From NCBI GenBank assembly GCA_030630315.1, contig DAOVNI010000016.1, forward strand, positions 1 through 12,779: a stretch of 12,779 nucleotides of DNA, read 5' to 3'. A program made the position numbers and the translations under genes. The DNA is from Phycisphaerae bacterium (GTDB lineage: Bacteria; Planctomycetota; Phycisphaerae; Sedimentisphaerales; Anaerobacaceae). Shown here piece by piece: positions 5,620 to 12,307 of this stretch (position 1 is the stretch's first letter; every line of letters begins with the position of its first letter). The notes under the pieces were generated by a model that was given only the letters and a program-made list of their open reading frames with translations, was not told where the DNA came from and made no database searches.

Positions 5620-6433
5620 TGCTTATCTCCTCAGCCAAAGCCTTGCCGCTACTTATCTCCTCAGCCAAATGCTTCGGATTACTTATTTCCTCAGCCAGAG
5701 CTATATATTCGGCAGCCCCTTTGGATTCGGGGGCGTAAGTCAAGACGGACTCACCGGCACTTGGTGCTTCAGCCACCCTTATGGTTCTGTGAATAACGGT
5801 ATCAAAGACGAGGTCGCCGAAGAAATCCCGTATTTGCTGTTGAATCTGTCTGCAGAAGACGGTCCTGTTTTCGACAAAAGTCAACAACAGGCCCAGGATT
5901 CTTACCTGGCAAGGGTGGAAGTGTACTCTGATAATGTTTGCGGTCTCGAGCAACTGTTTGAGGCCTTCCATTGCGTAGTAATTCACTTGAACAGGTACGA
6001 TGACATCAGTGCTGGCAACAAGTGCGTTGAGGGTCAGCAGGCCAAGCGACGGCGGGCAGTCGATAACGCAGACGTCATATTCGTCGCTTACCAATCTGAG
6101 CTGCTCGCTCAAGACGAATTCTCTTCCGAGTATGTCGGTCAGCTCAAGCTCGGCACCTGAAAGCAGGATATTGCTTGGTGCCAGGTCAAGCCACTCGAGC
6201 TTTGTGCTTATTATAACTCTGGAGATTGGGATTTGCGGGTTGGTAAGAGCATGATAAATGGTTTTATCCAGGGTTTCAGGGTCGTGGCCAAATCCGAGCG
6301 TGGTGTGGCCCTGTGGGTCGAGGTCAACTATCAGCACCCTATTGCCCTTTTTGGCAAGGGCGGCTGCAAGGTTCACTGCAGTAGTTGTTTTGCCACAGCC
6401 ACCTTTCTGATTTGCTATTGCTATTATTCTCAT
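5603..6433 (-). CDS. ParA/Soj-type partition ATPase in a pilus operon
   Basis: 276 residues from ATG 6433. ParA/MinD-family ATPases dimerise on ATP, bind DNA or membrane, and position cargo such as chromosomes, plasmids or pilus machines. Visible motifs: deviant Walker A KGGCGKTTT at 10-18 (usual KGGVGKT, here Cys13), Walker A' region VDLDPQGH at 36-43 (His where Asn is usual) and Walker B VIDCPPSLGLL. The family's usual C-terminal end (EAPSAGESV, then SKGAAEYIALAEEI) is followed by two more copies of the LAEEIS unit. A GTG at 6469 would add 12 residues, but ParA proteins normally start right at MRIIAIANQKGG. It sits 65 bp after pilO and overlaps the next gene by 17 bp, with no parB or parS seen, so a role in siting the pilus machine is inferred rather than chromosome partition. 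Confidence 0.88.
   Translation of the reverse strand: MRIIAIANQKGGCGKTTTAVNLAAALAKKGNRVLIVDLDPQGHTTLGFGHDPETLDKTIYHALTNPQIPISRVIISTKLEWLDLAPSNILLSGAELELTDILGREFVLSEQLRLVSDEYDVCVIDCPPSLGLLTLNALVASTDVIVPVQVNYYAMEGLKQLLETANIIRVHFHPCQVRILGLLLTFVENRTVFCRQIQQQIRDFFGDLVFDTVIHRTIRVAEAPSAGESVLTYAPESKGAAEYIALAEEISNPKHLAEEISSGKALAEEISNAKTT
5621..5700 (-). repeat. 30-bp tandem repeat, 3 copies: parA tail and next gene's ribosome site
   Basis: An 18-bp core (on the plus strand CTTATCTCCTCAGCCAAA) occurs at 5622-5639, 5652-5669 and 5682-5699, the last with two changes; the period is 30 bp. Read on the minus strand in the parA frame each unit gives LAEEIS (residues 246, 256 and 266). Each also contains a Shine-Dalgarno-like GAGGAG (GAGGAA in the oldest-looking copy), and only the last one lies seven bases before an ATG, that of the PilP/GspC-like gene at 5619. 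Confidence 0.85.
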
Positions 6434-6498
6434 CTCTTGTATCTCGTGGTTCGGCGATTCCCGCTTCACGCACTTTAGCTGTCCTCCGTCAGGAGTCC

Positions 6499-7056
6499 CT
6501 ATGGCTGCCGCTTTCTGACAAAAACCGTCAGGCTCATATTCACCTTATGGCCTGGGTCATCCCGCCTTGAGCGGGTTATTTTGAAGCCATCTACAAAGAT
6601 GACCGGCCAGTGTCTCTCCAGGGCATTGAGGAAAGCAGCAAACTGATTGAAAGCTGCTGTGAAGCCGACATCAATGTAATTTTCGCATAGGTACTTAAAA
6701 TCGGTTGAGTCTTTGCTGGTGTCTTTACCTTTAATGCTAAACGAATCAAGTTTTTTCTCGTTGGCAATTTGACTTATATCGAATGTCAAATTAGCCGAGT
6801 CTTCGAAATCAATAACAAAGCCATCCAATTTGTTTCGTAGATTTTCGATTTGTTCATTTAGCCAAATCCTGGTTTCTTCCTGGGTTGCTTTCAGGGCGGA
6901 GTTGTATATCTGTTTTTTCTCGGCGAGCTGGTTTTCGATCTGTTTTCTGCTCTTTTTCTGTGGCGCCAGCACAATCATATAAACGAAGAGAAACACTATG
7001 AAGCAGCCCGCCCATATTAAAGCTCCTGTCGTAAAATATTTTCTATAAGTTTTCAT
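6499..7056 (-). CDS. pilO: Type IV pilus assembly protein PilO-like
   Basis: 185 residues: short cytosolic N-terminus, one membrane helix at about 12-30, a coiled-coil stretch at about 35-80, then a small alpha/beta periplasmic domain. This is the layout of PilO, which pairs with PilN across the inner membrane to form the alignment subcomplex of type IVa pili (GspM plays this part in type II secretion). The family assignment rests on size, layout and the place directly after pilM and pilN; sequence motifs are weak in PilO. It starts 10 bp after pilN, with GCAGG upstream of ATG 7056. Confidence 0.78.
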   Translation of the reverse strand: MKTYRKYFTTGALIWAGCFIVFLFVYMIVLAPQKKSRKQIENQLAEKKQIYNSALKATQEETRIWLNEQIENLRNKLDGFVIDFEDSANLTFDISQIANEKKLDSFSIKGKDTSKDSTDFKYLCENYIDVGFTAAFNQFAAFLNALERHWPVIFVDGFKITRSRRDDPGHKVNMSLTVFVRKRQP

Positions 7057-7066
7057 AAAAGACCTG

Positions 7067-7708
7067 CTACAATTCCGGCTTAAAGATGCAATCTATCTGG
7101 TAAAAGACAACATCCCGGCTCTCAAGCGTACCAAATCTCTGCGAAACTCTGATGTTTTCGAGCTTTGGTCCGAGGAAAGCTGAAGAGCGAAGACGGTCCC
7201 TGAAATCCCTGACTGCTTTGTCGCAGTTGGATTGTGGACTTCCGCAAACATTTATCTGCAATGTTCTTACCGGGACAGAGATATCAATCATTTTTTTGGG
7301 GTCATCTTTTTTGGGCACTTTTCTTTTTACAGAGCTCTGCTTTACCTTGAGCTCGGTCAGCACCACCGAATCCGGCATATTCTTCACCAGTGTCGTCAAA
7401 ACAGGCGACCACTGAGTATGTCTGCTGATAGATGTTGAGACTTCTGATAAGCAGTTACTTACAGCGTTTTTCTCATTCTCGAATGTTTTTTGCAGCTCTA
7501 CAGCGTCCGACAATTCGTCAATCTTTGTTTCGTAACTAACTATTGTCTGCTTTTGTATTGATATAATGATTTTGTTGCGCAGATAGAAGCCGAACATTAC
7601 TATTGCGATAATAACAGGCACTGCAAGTGTTGTGGCGGCAATAGCTATGCCTTCAGGCCTGCTCTTTGCCGGAAGACCTTCTCCCTTTAACAAGTCAATC
7701 GTGAACAT
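7067..7708 (-). CDS. pilN: Type IV pilus assembly protein PilN-like
   Basis: 213 residues: a short cytosolic N-terminus (FTIDLLKGEGLP), one membrane helix at about 20-42, a coiled coil, then a ferredoxin-like periplasmic domain. PilN proteins carry an INLLP motif at the N-terminus that docks into PilM; here it reads IDLLKGEGLP, a recognisable but altered form. ATG 7708 lies 1 nt after the pilM stop (TGATATG), with AGGGA in the end of pilM as ribosome site, so the two are translated together. An insert-like basic stretch (VKRKVPKKDDPKK) lies in the periplasmic domain. Confidence 0.82.
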   Translation of the reverse strand: MFTIDLLKGEGLPAKSRPEGIAIAATTLAVPVIIAIVMFGFYLRNKIIISIQKQTIVSYETKIDELSDAVELQKTFENEKNAVSNCLSEVSTSISRHTQWSPVLTTLVKNMPDSVVLTELKVKQSSVKRKVPKKDDPKKMIDISVPVRTLQINVCGSPQSNCDKAVRDFRDRLRSSAFLGPKLENIRVSQRFGTLESRDVVFYQIDCIFKPEL

Positions 7709-7709
7709 A

Positions 7710-8861
7710 TCAGATTTCCCTCATAGCAAGGCCGGCCGCCACTGCCATTGCAGGGCCGTTCTTTTGAAGAATATCTTCACAAAGCCGGCCACCTTCGGTG
7801 CGTATTTTATCAAAGGGGTTCCACACAGAAACTTTTGCTGGAAGGCGGCTATCCAATAACTCGACAAACCCTTTGACCGGGGCAAAATCGCCACAGACGA
7901 ATATCTTTTCGACAATGGCTGATTTCTCCTGAGCCGTGTAGTAGCGCAATGTTTCGGTAACATCGGCAATCGGTTTCTGACAGGCCTTCTCCAAACTGTC
8001 ACCGAGTGTGATCGGCGGTTCTGTCGGGTCTTCGCGGCCGAACAGAATCTTCCAGGTACGTTCTGTTGAAATATCATTTTCGACTGCGATGTGCTTAACA
8101 ATATCATTACTGGCGTAGGCCATATCACGAATAAACGGCATATTTTCGCCCATAATTGCCAGCGTTGTATAAGCACCGCCGACGTTCAGAATAGCTGTTG
8201 TTGTTCGGCCTGCTTCGTTAGAGGTCCTCGCCATTAGCGGGGTAGACGGCTCAGGCGTCTTACTTCCGGCGGAGCCGGTATGGCCTTTTTCGTATTTACT
8301 GAGGCAATTCAAAAGTGCCAATCCGTCGACATCCATCAAGACGCAGTCAAGAGAAGCATTTTTAGCGAGTTGTACTTTGTTTTTTATCAGCTTATTCGTT
8401 GTCGCTACTAAGATGCCAGTGACACTATCCTCGCCATCAGGTATCACTTGATAGTCAACAGGCCCGTCGTGAACGTTGAACGGGCAGACCTGTTCAGCTT
8501 CGAGCAAAACCGCTCCTTCTATTTCTTCCGGAGGCAATGGCGGAAACTTAAAATGGCGTACTGCGACTTCCGGGCCGCATACACTGCAAACGGCCAGTTG
8601 CGTCTGAATCCCGGCTGACTCGAGGCATTCGCGAATTGCCCTGATGGTGTTTATTTCCCTGCGATTTTTGCTATCTTCGCCCGCCCCAATTGGGGCTATG
8701 CCGGCTGCAGTAACTGCGTAACCGGTGCCGTTTTTGCGCATCTTGATTAGCTTGACTTCCGATGAGCCAATATCCAGCCCGAAGACCTCGTGGTGCTCAA
8801 ACTCAAGCCTGAACGTTCGTTTCCAATCCAAGTCCATAAGTTCTTTAATCTTTTTCAGCAT
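7710..8861 (-). CDS. pilM: Type IV pilus assembly protein PilM (actin-like ATPase)
   Basis: 383 residues; cytosolic actin/FtsA-like protein that binds ATP and the PilN N-terminus to form the cytosolic ring of the pilus machine. Visible: phosphate-1 motif VFGLDIGSSEVKLIKM at 26-41 (Asp30), the RHFKFPPLPPEEI stretch at 102-114 typical of PilM, phosphate-2 AILNVGGAYTTLAI at 223-236 and the adenosine motif VCGDFAPVKGF at 322-332. Residues about 191-219 (Gly/Ser/Pro/Thr-rich) look like a loop insert before phosphate-2. Length is near the family's 350 or so plus this insert. ATG 8861 has no clear ribosome site and follows at once on a 5-bp hairpin (8863-8876); ATG 8837 would drop eight residues. 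First gene of the tight pilM-N-O-parA run. Confidence 0.9.
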   Translation of the reverse strand: MLKKIKELMDLDWKRTFRLEFEHHEVFGLDIGSSEVKLIKMRKNGTGYAVTAAGIAPIGAGEDSKNRREINTIRAIRECLESAGIQTQLAVCSVCGPEVAVRHFKFPPLPPEEIEGAVLLEAEQVCPFNVHDGPVDYQVIPDGEDSVTGILVATTNKLIKNKVQLAKNASLDCVLMDVDGLALLNCLSKYEKGHTGSAGSKTPEPSTPLMARTSNEAGRTTTAILNVGGAYTTLAIMGENMPFIRDMAYASNDIVKHIAVENDISTERTWKILFGREDPTEPPITLGDSLEKACQKPIADVTETLRYYTAQEKSAIVEKIFVCGDFAPVKGFVELLDSRLPAKVSVWNPFDKIRTEGGRLCEDILQKNGPAMAVAAGLAMREI

Positions 8862-8886
8862 TTAGGGTGTGCCCTATCTGATATAA

Positions 8887-9051
8887 CTATCCGCTATTAT
8901 CTATCGGCTTAAAAAGGCGGCTGTTTTACGTAGAAATTACAATATGCTGGTTTAATAGGCCAATGCGGGTGATTTTAAGATGGCGGGTCCTATAAAAGCG
9001 TTTAGCGCATAGTTTTGTTTTTCTATCCGCTATGCGCATAGCTATCCGCTA
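8887..9051. repeat. Three CTATCCGCTA decamers and a 14-bp palindrome
   Basis: CTATCCGCTA occurs at 8887-8896, 9023-9032 and 9042-9051. The last two flank and overlap GCTATGCGCATAGC (9029-9042), a perfect 14-bp palindrome, and a partial copy (TAGCGCATAG) lies at 9003-9012. The block is upstream of the pilM promoter candidate. It may be an operator cluster or a dispersed intergenic repeat. Confidence 0.6.
8936..8963 (-). promoter_or_regulatory. Weak promoter candidate for pilM operon
   Basis: On the minus strand TTGGCC (8963-8958) and TGTAAT (8941-8936) are 16 bp apart, four and five of six matches to sigma70 hexamers. The transcript would start about 70 nt before the pilM ATG. The match is modest and could be chance in AT-rich DNA. 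Confidence 0.25.
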
Positions 9052-9086
9052 ATTAAATGGTGGTATCGTAAGGAATTTAAGAATGG

Positions 9087-9109
9087 CCCCTGCTTGTTGC
9101 CGGCAGGGG
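9087..9109 (-). terminator. GC-rich hairpin after the PilX-like gene
   Basis: CCCCTGC (9087-9093) pairs with GCAGGGG (9103-9109), a 7-bp GC-rich stem with a 9-nt loop, about 70 bp past the stop of the PilX-like gene at 9180. The sequence after it on the minus strand has no U-run, so it may end or protect the minor pilin mRNA only partly. Confidence 0.35.
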
Positions 9110-9142
9110 TTATCGGCCGTGGGAAAAACAACAAAGGCAATT

Positions 9143-9180
9143 GAGCATCGAGAATCGAGTATCGAATCGAGAATCGGGTC
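9143..9180. repeat. GAGNATC heptamer array at the 3' end of a PilX-like gene
   Basis: On the plus strand units start at 9143 (GAGCATC), 9150 (GAGAATC), 9157 (GAGTATC), 9164 (shortened, GAATC), 9169 (GAGAATC) and 9176 (GGGTC). The array meets the stop codon of the minus-strand gene (9182-9180) exactly. Confidence 0.6.
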
Positions 9181-10340
9181 TATTCTTCCTGCCAGCGTTG
9201 CACTATGAACTCGGCCCCTAACTCGTCAACGCTGGCCTTTAACAGGGTTGCGTCAAAATGCAATTCGCTTGAATTACGCAGTTCGGCATTATCGCATATA
9301 ATAGCCCCATATAGCTCTGCGCCGTTCTCCAGAGTAATAGTGGCATCAGGAGCGTAAATAGTCCCGTAAAAAAGCGAACTCTGTTCCATCAAAAAATTCT
9401 GGCCCTCACCGCCAACCCCATATATTTGACAGTCTCTCGGTATTTGTGTCAGGGCATTAACCGCGCTTGAGTTGCGTAAGTTCATATCGCCGCCCAGATA
9501 GAGCGTTAATGATGAATCCGGCAGGATTTCCAGTTCGCTAAACTGCTTAAGTTTCATCTCTCCTGTAACATAAAGTGTTACATCGCCGTCAATGATTAAC
9601 TTTCCGCCCTCTAATAGCTCGATAAAGTCATACTGCCCGCTGTCATCCGGACAAAAAACAAGGTCCACACTGTTACTATCTAACTCTATTGACCCCTTAC
9701 TGACGTCAAATGGAGATTCTGTCGGCGGTGATATTGCAGGCAGCTCCCTGCCATAGTCCACCAGAAATTCACCATAAACGGTTCCTTCGCCCATTGCCAC
9801 AGCGTTCGGGTCGCCGGTAGCGACGGTTGTCGGTTGGAGCGCGTTGACGCCACCATAAGGGCCTTGCTCGGAACTATACGCATCAACAAGATAGGCGTTT
9901 TCTAATACTAAGCTGTCTTGAGCATATATCGCATTTCGAAACAGGCCTACTAAAGTTAGAGTGCAACTGACGTTTTTTATCGCCCGGCCTGCTCTGCCGG
10001 TTACATCCACGTCGTAGATGTAGTCAGGATTGCTCGTAATCGTATAGCTGAAAGTTGCATCAGAAGGCGCCAGCGTTTCATCTGTTGCCTGCGGCAGGGT
10101 GTTATCATCCCAGGGTTTTACTTTTATCTTCTCGTTCATTTCAAAGACGGCCTTTGTCAGCCCGGCGTCGGCAGCGCAGCGTGCTGCAATCTCCGCGGCG
10201 GTTCGTGACGCCAACATACGGCCGTGCAGACCGAGACTCAACAATCCGGTACCCATTACAACAAATATTATGACCACAAGCAGCGCCAGGGCCATTGCGG
10301 AGCCGGGCTTTTTTGATTGTAGTAATTTGTTTATACTCAT
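9180..10340 (-). CDS. PilX-like minor pilin with DUF7305-like C-terminal part (copy A)
   Basis: 386 residues. The N-terminus (KKPG then SAMALALLVVIIF, helix about 14-40) looks like the PilX N-terminal domain: a short basic leader, Gly before a long hydrophobic helix, but no Glu at mature position 5, as also in GspK/PilX-type minor components. Residues about 41-115 form a conserved region shared with the neighbouring paralogue. The C-terminal half (LYVTGEMKLKQFSELEI, ILPDSSLTLYLGGDMNL, then YGTIYAPDATITLENGAELY) is a repetitive beta-rich pattern like DUF7305 domains. ATG 10340 has AGGGA upstream; the frame also extends to a TTG at 10406, but that lies inside an octamer repeat and is rejected. 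Likely a minor pilin at the pilus tip. Confidence 0.75.
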   Translation of the reverse strand: MSINKLLQSKKPGSAMALALLVVIIFVVMGTGLLSLGLHGRMLASRTAAEIAARCAADAGLTKAVFEMNEKIKVKPWDDNTLPQATDETLAPSDATFSYTITSNPDYIYDVDVTGRAGRAIKNVSCTLTLVGLFRNAIYAQDSLVLENAYLVDAYSSEQGPYGGVNALQPTTVATGDPNAVAMGEGTVYGEFLVDYGRELPAISPPTESPFDVSKGSIELDSNSVDLVFCPDDSGQYDFIELLEGGKLIIDGDVTLYVTGEMKLKQFSELEILPDSSLTLYLGGDMNLRNSSAVNALTQIPRDCQIYGVGGEGQNFLMEQSSLFYGTIYAPDATITLENGAELYGAIICDNAELRNSSELHFDATLLKASVDELGAEFIVQRWQEE

Positions 10341-10390
10341 TTTGACATTCCCTTTCTCAATTTCCAATTTTCGATTATTTTTTATCTTTT

Positions 10391-10466
10391 GCCACAAAGG
10401 CACCAAGACACTAAGAATATATTTTTTTATTTCACTTTTTCCTTTGTGACTTCGTGTCTTCGTGGC
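10391..10466. repeat. Inverted pair of octamer arrays (CACNAAGN)
   Basis: Bases 10391-10415 carry three tandem CACNAAGN octamers and 10442-10466 carry the same unit in reverse complement. The arms agree in 20 of 25 positions, and the five mismatches fall mainly at the N positions. A 26-nt T-rich loop lies between. It sits in the 174-bp gap between the two PilX-like genes, 51 bp upstream of the copy A start codon, so it would be in its mRNA leader if the genes are cotranscribed. AT-rich words around it (ATTGGAAAT on both sides) also repeat. Confidence 0.6.
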
Positions 10467-10514
10467 TAATTCTTTTTTTAATTGTCAATTGGAAATCGTC
10501 AATCGGCAATACTT

Positions 10515-11726
10515 TTACTCCTCGTGCCACTGTTTTACTACGAAGCGCACGGCATCATCATCGGCGCCGACATTTCTCAGCGCTTTATCATAGTAGAAAT
10601 TGCCGCCGCTCTTCATCTCAAAACTTTTGCAGATAATGGACCCACGTACATGACCATCGGCCATAAGAGTAATTACTGCATTCGGGGCGTAAACTGCACC
10701 CAGGGATTCGCTCTTGGCTTTGAGGGTGAGCTGCTGCTCTCCTGTAGCTGTACCGAAAAGTTTTAAGCTTGCCGGAAGACTCTCATTATTGATTCCGGCT
10801 TCATTACCCGCATTCAAATCGCCGTCCAGATATAAAGTTAAAGATGCACCTTCCCTTATAATAATTTCGCACTCCTGGCCAAGACCGACGTCTCCGGTCA
10901 CATATAGCACAACATCTCCACCATTTATTTCCAATATTCCGGGATTGGCGGCACGTTTCACCTGAATCCGGTCATATTGGCCGGTATCGTCCGGCCCGAC
11001 TGTCAGGGTTGTACCGTGGACACTAATGCCTGTACCCATATCGGTAAGCACCGGCGGAGTTACGGCCGGAAACTCAATCTCATAAGTAATAGCATAGCTT
11101 CCGTAGATGCTGGCGCCTAAGTCTTTTATAGCGGTTTCGACGTTGCCCCCGACACCTACGAAGACATTGCCGTTCACAATTACACCGTTATTGAGAATTA
11201 TGCTGTCGGGTAAAATGCTGTTGGTGCCAATCTCTATTTGTATATTAGTGTCCCATGGGTCCAGAGAGTTGTATCCCTCAACTAACGTCCCGCTTTTCAA
11301 TAGGATAGTTTGCCGGGTCAAGATTGGAGGCTCAAATGGTCCCTGCAATTCCAAATTGAAGGTAATCCTTTTTTCGGCCAGGCCGGATTTTCCAATGCAT
11401 TCAACGATATAATCGCTGTCGATGTCTCCCGTAATTGTATAGCTAAAAGTTGCGTCGGAATTCGGCAGCGTTTCATCTGTTGCCTGCGGCAGACTGCTTC
11501 CATCCCAGGGTGTAACTTTCAGCTTCTCGTTCATTTCAAAGACGGCCTTTGTCAGCGCGGCATCGGCAGCGCAGCGCGCTGCAATATCCGAGGCGGTTCG
11601 TACCGCGAAGAGACGACCGTGCATACCGAGACTCAACAATCCCACACCTATTACAGACAATATTATGACCGCAAGCATCGCCAGGGGTATTGCGAAGGCG
11701 GTTTTTTTTGATTGTAGCGGCTTCAT
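10515..11726 (-). CDS. PilX-like minor pilin with DUF7305-like C-terminal part (copy B)
   Basis: 403 residues, a tandem paralogue of the gene at 9180-10340. The leader is MKPLQSKKTA and the membrane helix spans about 10-36; there is neither a clear Gly at the cleavage point nor Glu at mature position 5, so processing by prepilin peptidase is uncertain. Residues 40-98 (RTASDIAARCAADAALTKAV, then WDGSSLPQATDETL) match copy A closely; the middle is diverged. The C-terminal part (LYVTGDVGLGQECEI, SLTLYLDGDLNAGNEAG, LGAVYAPNAVITL) again has the DUF7305-like pattern and both end in FVxxxWxEE. ATG 11726 follows GGGGAA. It lies 44 bp after the PilW-like gene. Confidence 0.75.
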   Translation of the reverse strand: MKPLQSKKTAFAIPLAMLAVIILSVIGVGLLSLGMHGRLFAVRTASDIAARCAADAALTKAVFEMNEKLKVTPWDGSSLPQATDETLPNSDATFSYTITGDIDSDYIVECIGKSGLAEKRITFNLELQGPFEPPILTRQTILLKSGTLVEGYNSLDPWDTNIQIEIGTNSILPDSIILNNGVIVNGNVFVGVGGNVETAIKDLGASIYGSYAITYEIEFPAVTPPVLTDMGTGISVHGTTLTVGPDDTGQYDRIQVKRAANPGILEINGGDVVLYVTGDVGLGQECEIIIREGASLTLYLDGDLNAGNEAGINNESLPASLKLFGTATGEQQLTLKAKSESLGAVYAPNAVITLMADGHVRGSIICKSFEMKSGGNFYYDKALRNVGADDDAVRFVVKQWHEE

Positions 11727-11770
11727 TCTATTCCCCGGAACTGACCTTTATGAGTTTACGAGGCATTTTG

Positions 11771-12283
11771 TTATTGATTGTGCATAACAGCGGACGAGAC
11801 AACGGTAATTGTCTCCGAGCCGTTGTCGAGTGTAAGTATCATCTGGGCGGAGTAACCGGCTCCCTTGAAAAAAATACAGCCAACTACGTTCCCGCAGATA
11901 GTGTTGGTGCTCAGAGTTTGCCTGGGATTCAGGCTGCCATACTCGATATTCAGTTCGCCGTTGGCCTCAGAGAAACGTGCATAGCTGTCAACAATAGTGG
12001 CATTGGGGTCCTGGCAGTAATAAGCCTCGAGCCACTTGCCGCCACTATCCAGTAAGAACCTTGTCCTGGTTGCCCTGCGAAGCACACTGTCAAACGTTTT
12101 CCTCGCGATGTAGCCGTCGGTTACTACATCGGAGTATACGCGGTCGTACATTGCATTGAAACCTCGGTGACTGTCAGCTATTGTCATACCGACGCCAAGC
12201 ATGATGATGCCCCCAATCATTGTGGCTATCATCAACTCTATACTCGTAAAGCCTTTTCGATTTTGAATTTTCTTCTTAAACAT
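11771..12283 (-). CDS. PilW-like minor pilin (prepilin-type)
   Basis: 170 residues. A basic leader MFKKKIQNRKG ends at Gly11, followed by FTSIELMIATMIGGIIMLGV: a textbook prepilin site with cleavage after Gly11, N-methylated Phe and Glu at mature position 5, then the hydrophobic helix that packs in the fibre core. The globular part (about 40-165) has two Cys close to the end (NTICGNVVGCIFF) that could form a disulfide. Size and place after a PilV-like and before PilX-like genes suggest PilW/GspJ. A weak ribosome site (GAGAG) precedes ATG 12283; it starts 24 bp after the upstream gene. Confidence 0.85.
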   Translation of the reverse strand: MFKKKIQNRKGFTSIELMIATMIGGIIMLGVGMTIADSHRGFNAMYDRVYSDVVTDGYIARKTFDSVLRRATRTRFLLDSGGKWLEAYYCQDPNATIVDSYARFSEANGELNIEYGSLNPRQTLSTNTICGNVVGCIFFKGAGYSAQMILTLDNGSETITVVSSAVMHNQ

Positions 12284-12307
12284 TTATGCTCTCACGCTTT
12301 CAAAAGA

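Larger units (their letters stand above)
8862..9179. other. 318-bp spacer upstream of pilM
   Basis: No gene is supported on either strand. From right to left it holds a heptamer array at 9143-9180, a 7-bp GC-rich hairpin at 9087-9109, a block of three CTATCCGCTA copies with a 14-bp palindrome (8887-9051), a weak promoter candidate at 8936-8963 and a short hairpin TAGGG/CCCTA at 8863-8876 just before the pilM ATG. This is the natural place for a pilM promoter, separating the minor pilin genes from the assembly genes. Confidence 0.55.

Noticed and set aside
5519..6160. A 213-codon plus-strand open frame opposite parA
   Set aside because: It is antisense to parA and includes the 30-bp repeat read backwards (a repeated LLSQ motif); no independent start signals or protein family.
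6434..6469. Extension of ParA to a GTG start (12 more residues)
   Set aside because: ParA proteins normally begin a few residues before the Walker A motif, as ATG 6433 gives; no clear ribosome site precedes the GTG. Not fully excluded.
9087..9109. Firm intrinsic terminator
   Set aside because: The stem is good but no U-run follows on the minus strand, so it is listed only with low confidence.
10341..10406. Extension of PilX-like copy A to a TTG start
   Set aside because: The start lies within the octamer repeat; ATG 10340 has AGGGA upstream and gives a typical short leader.
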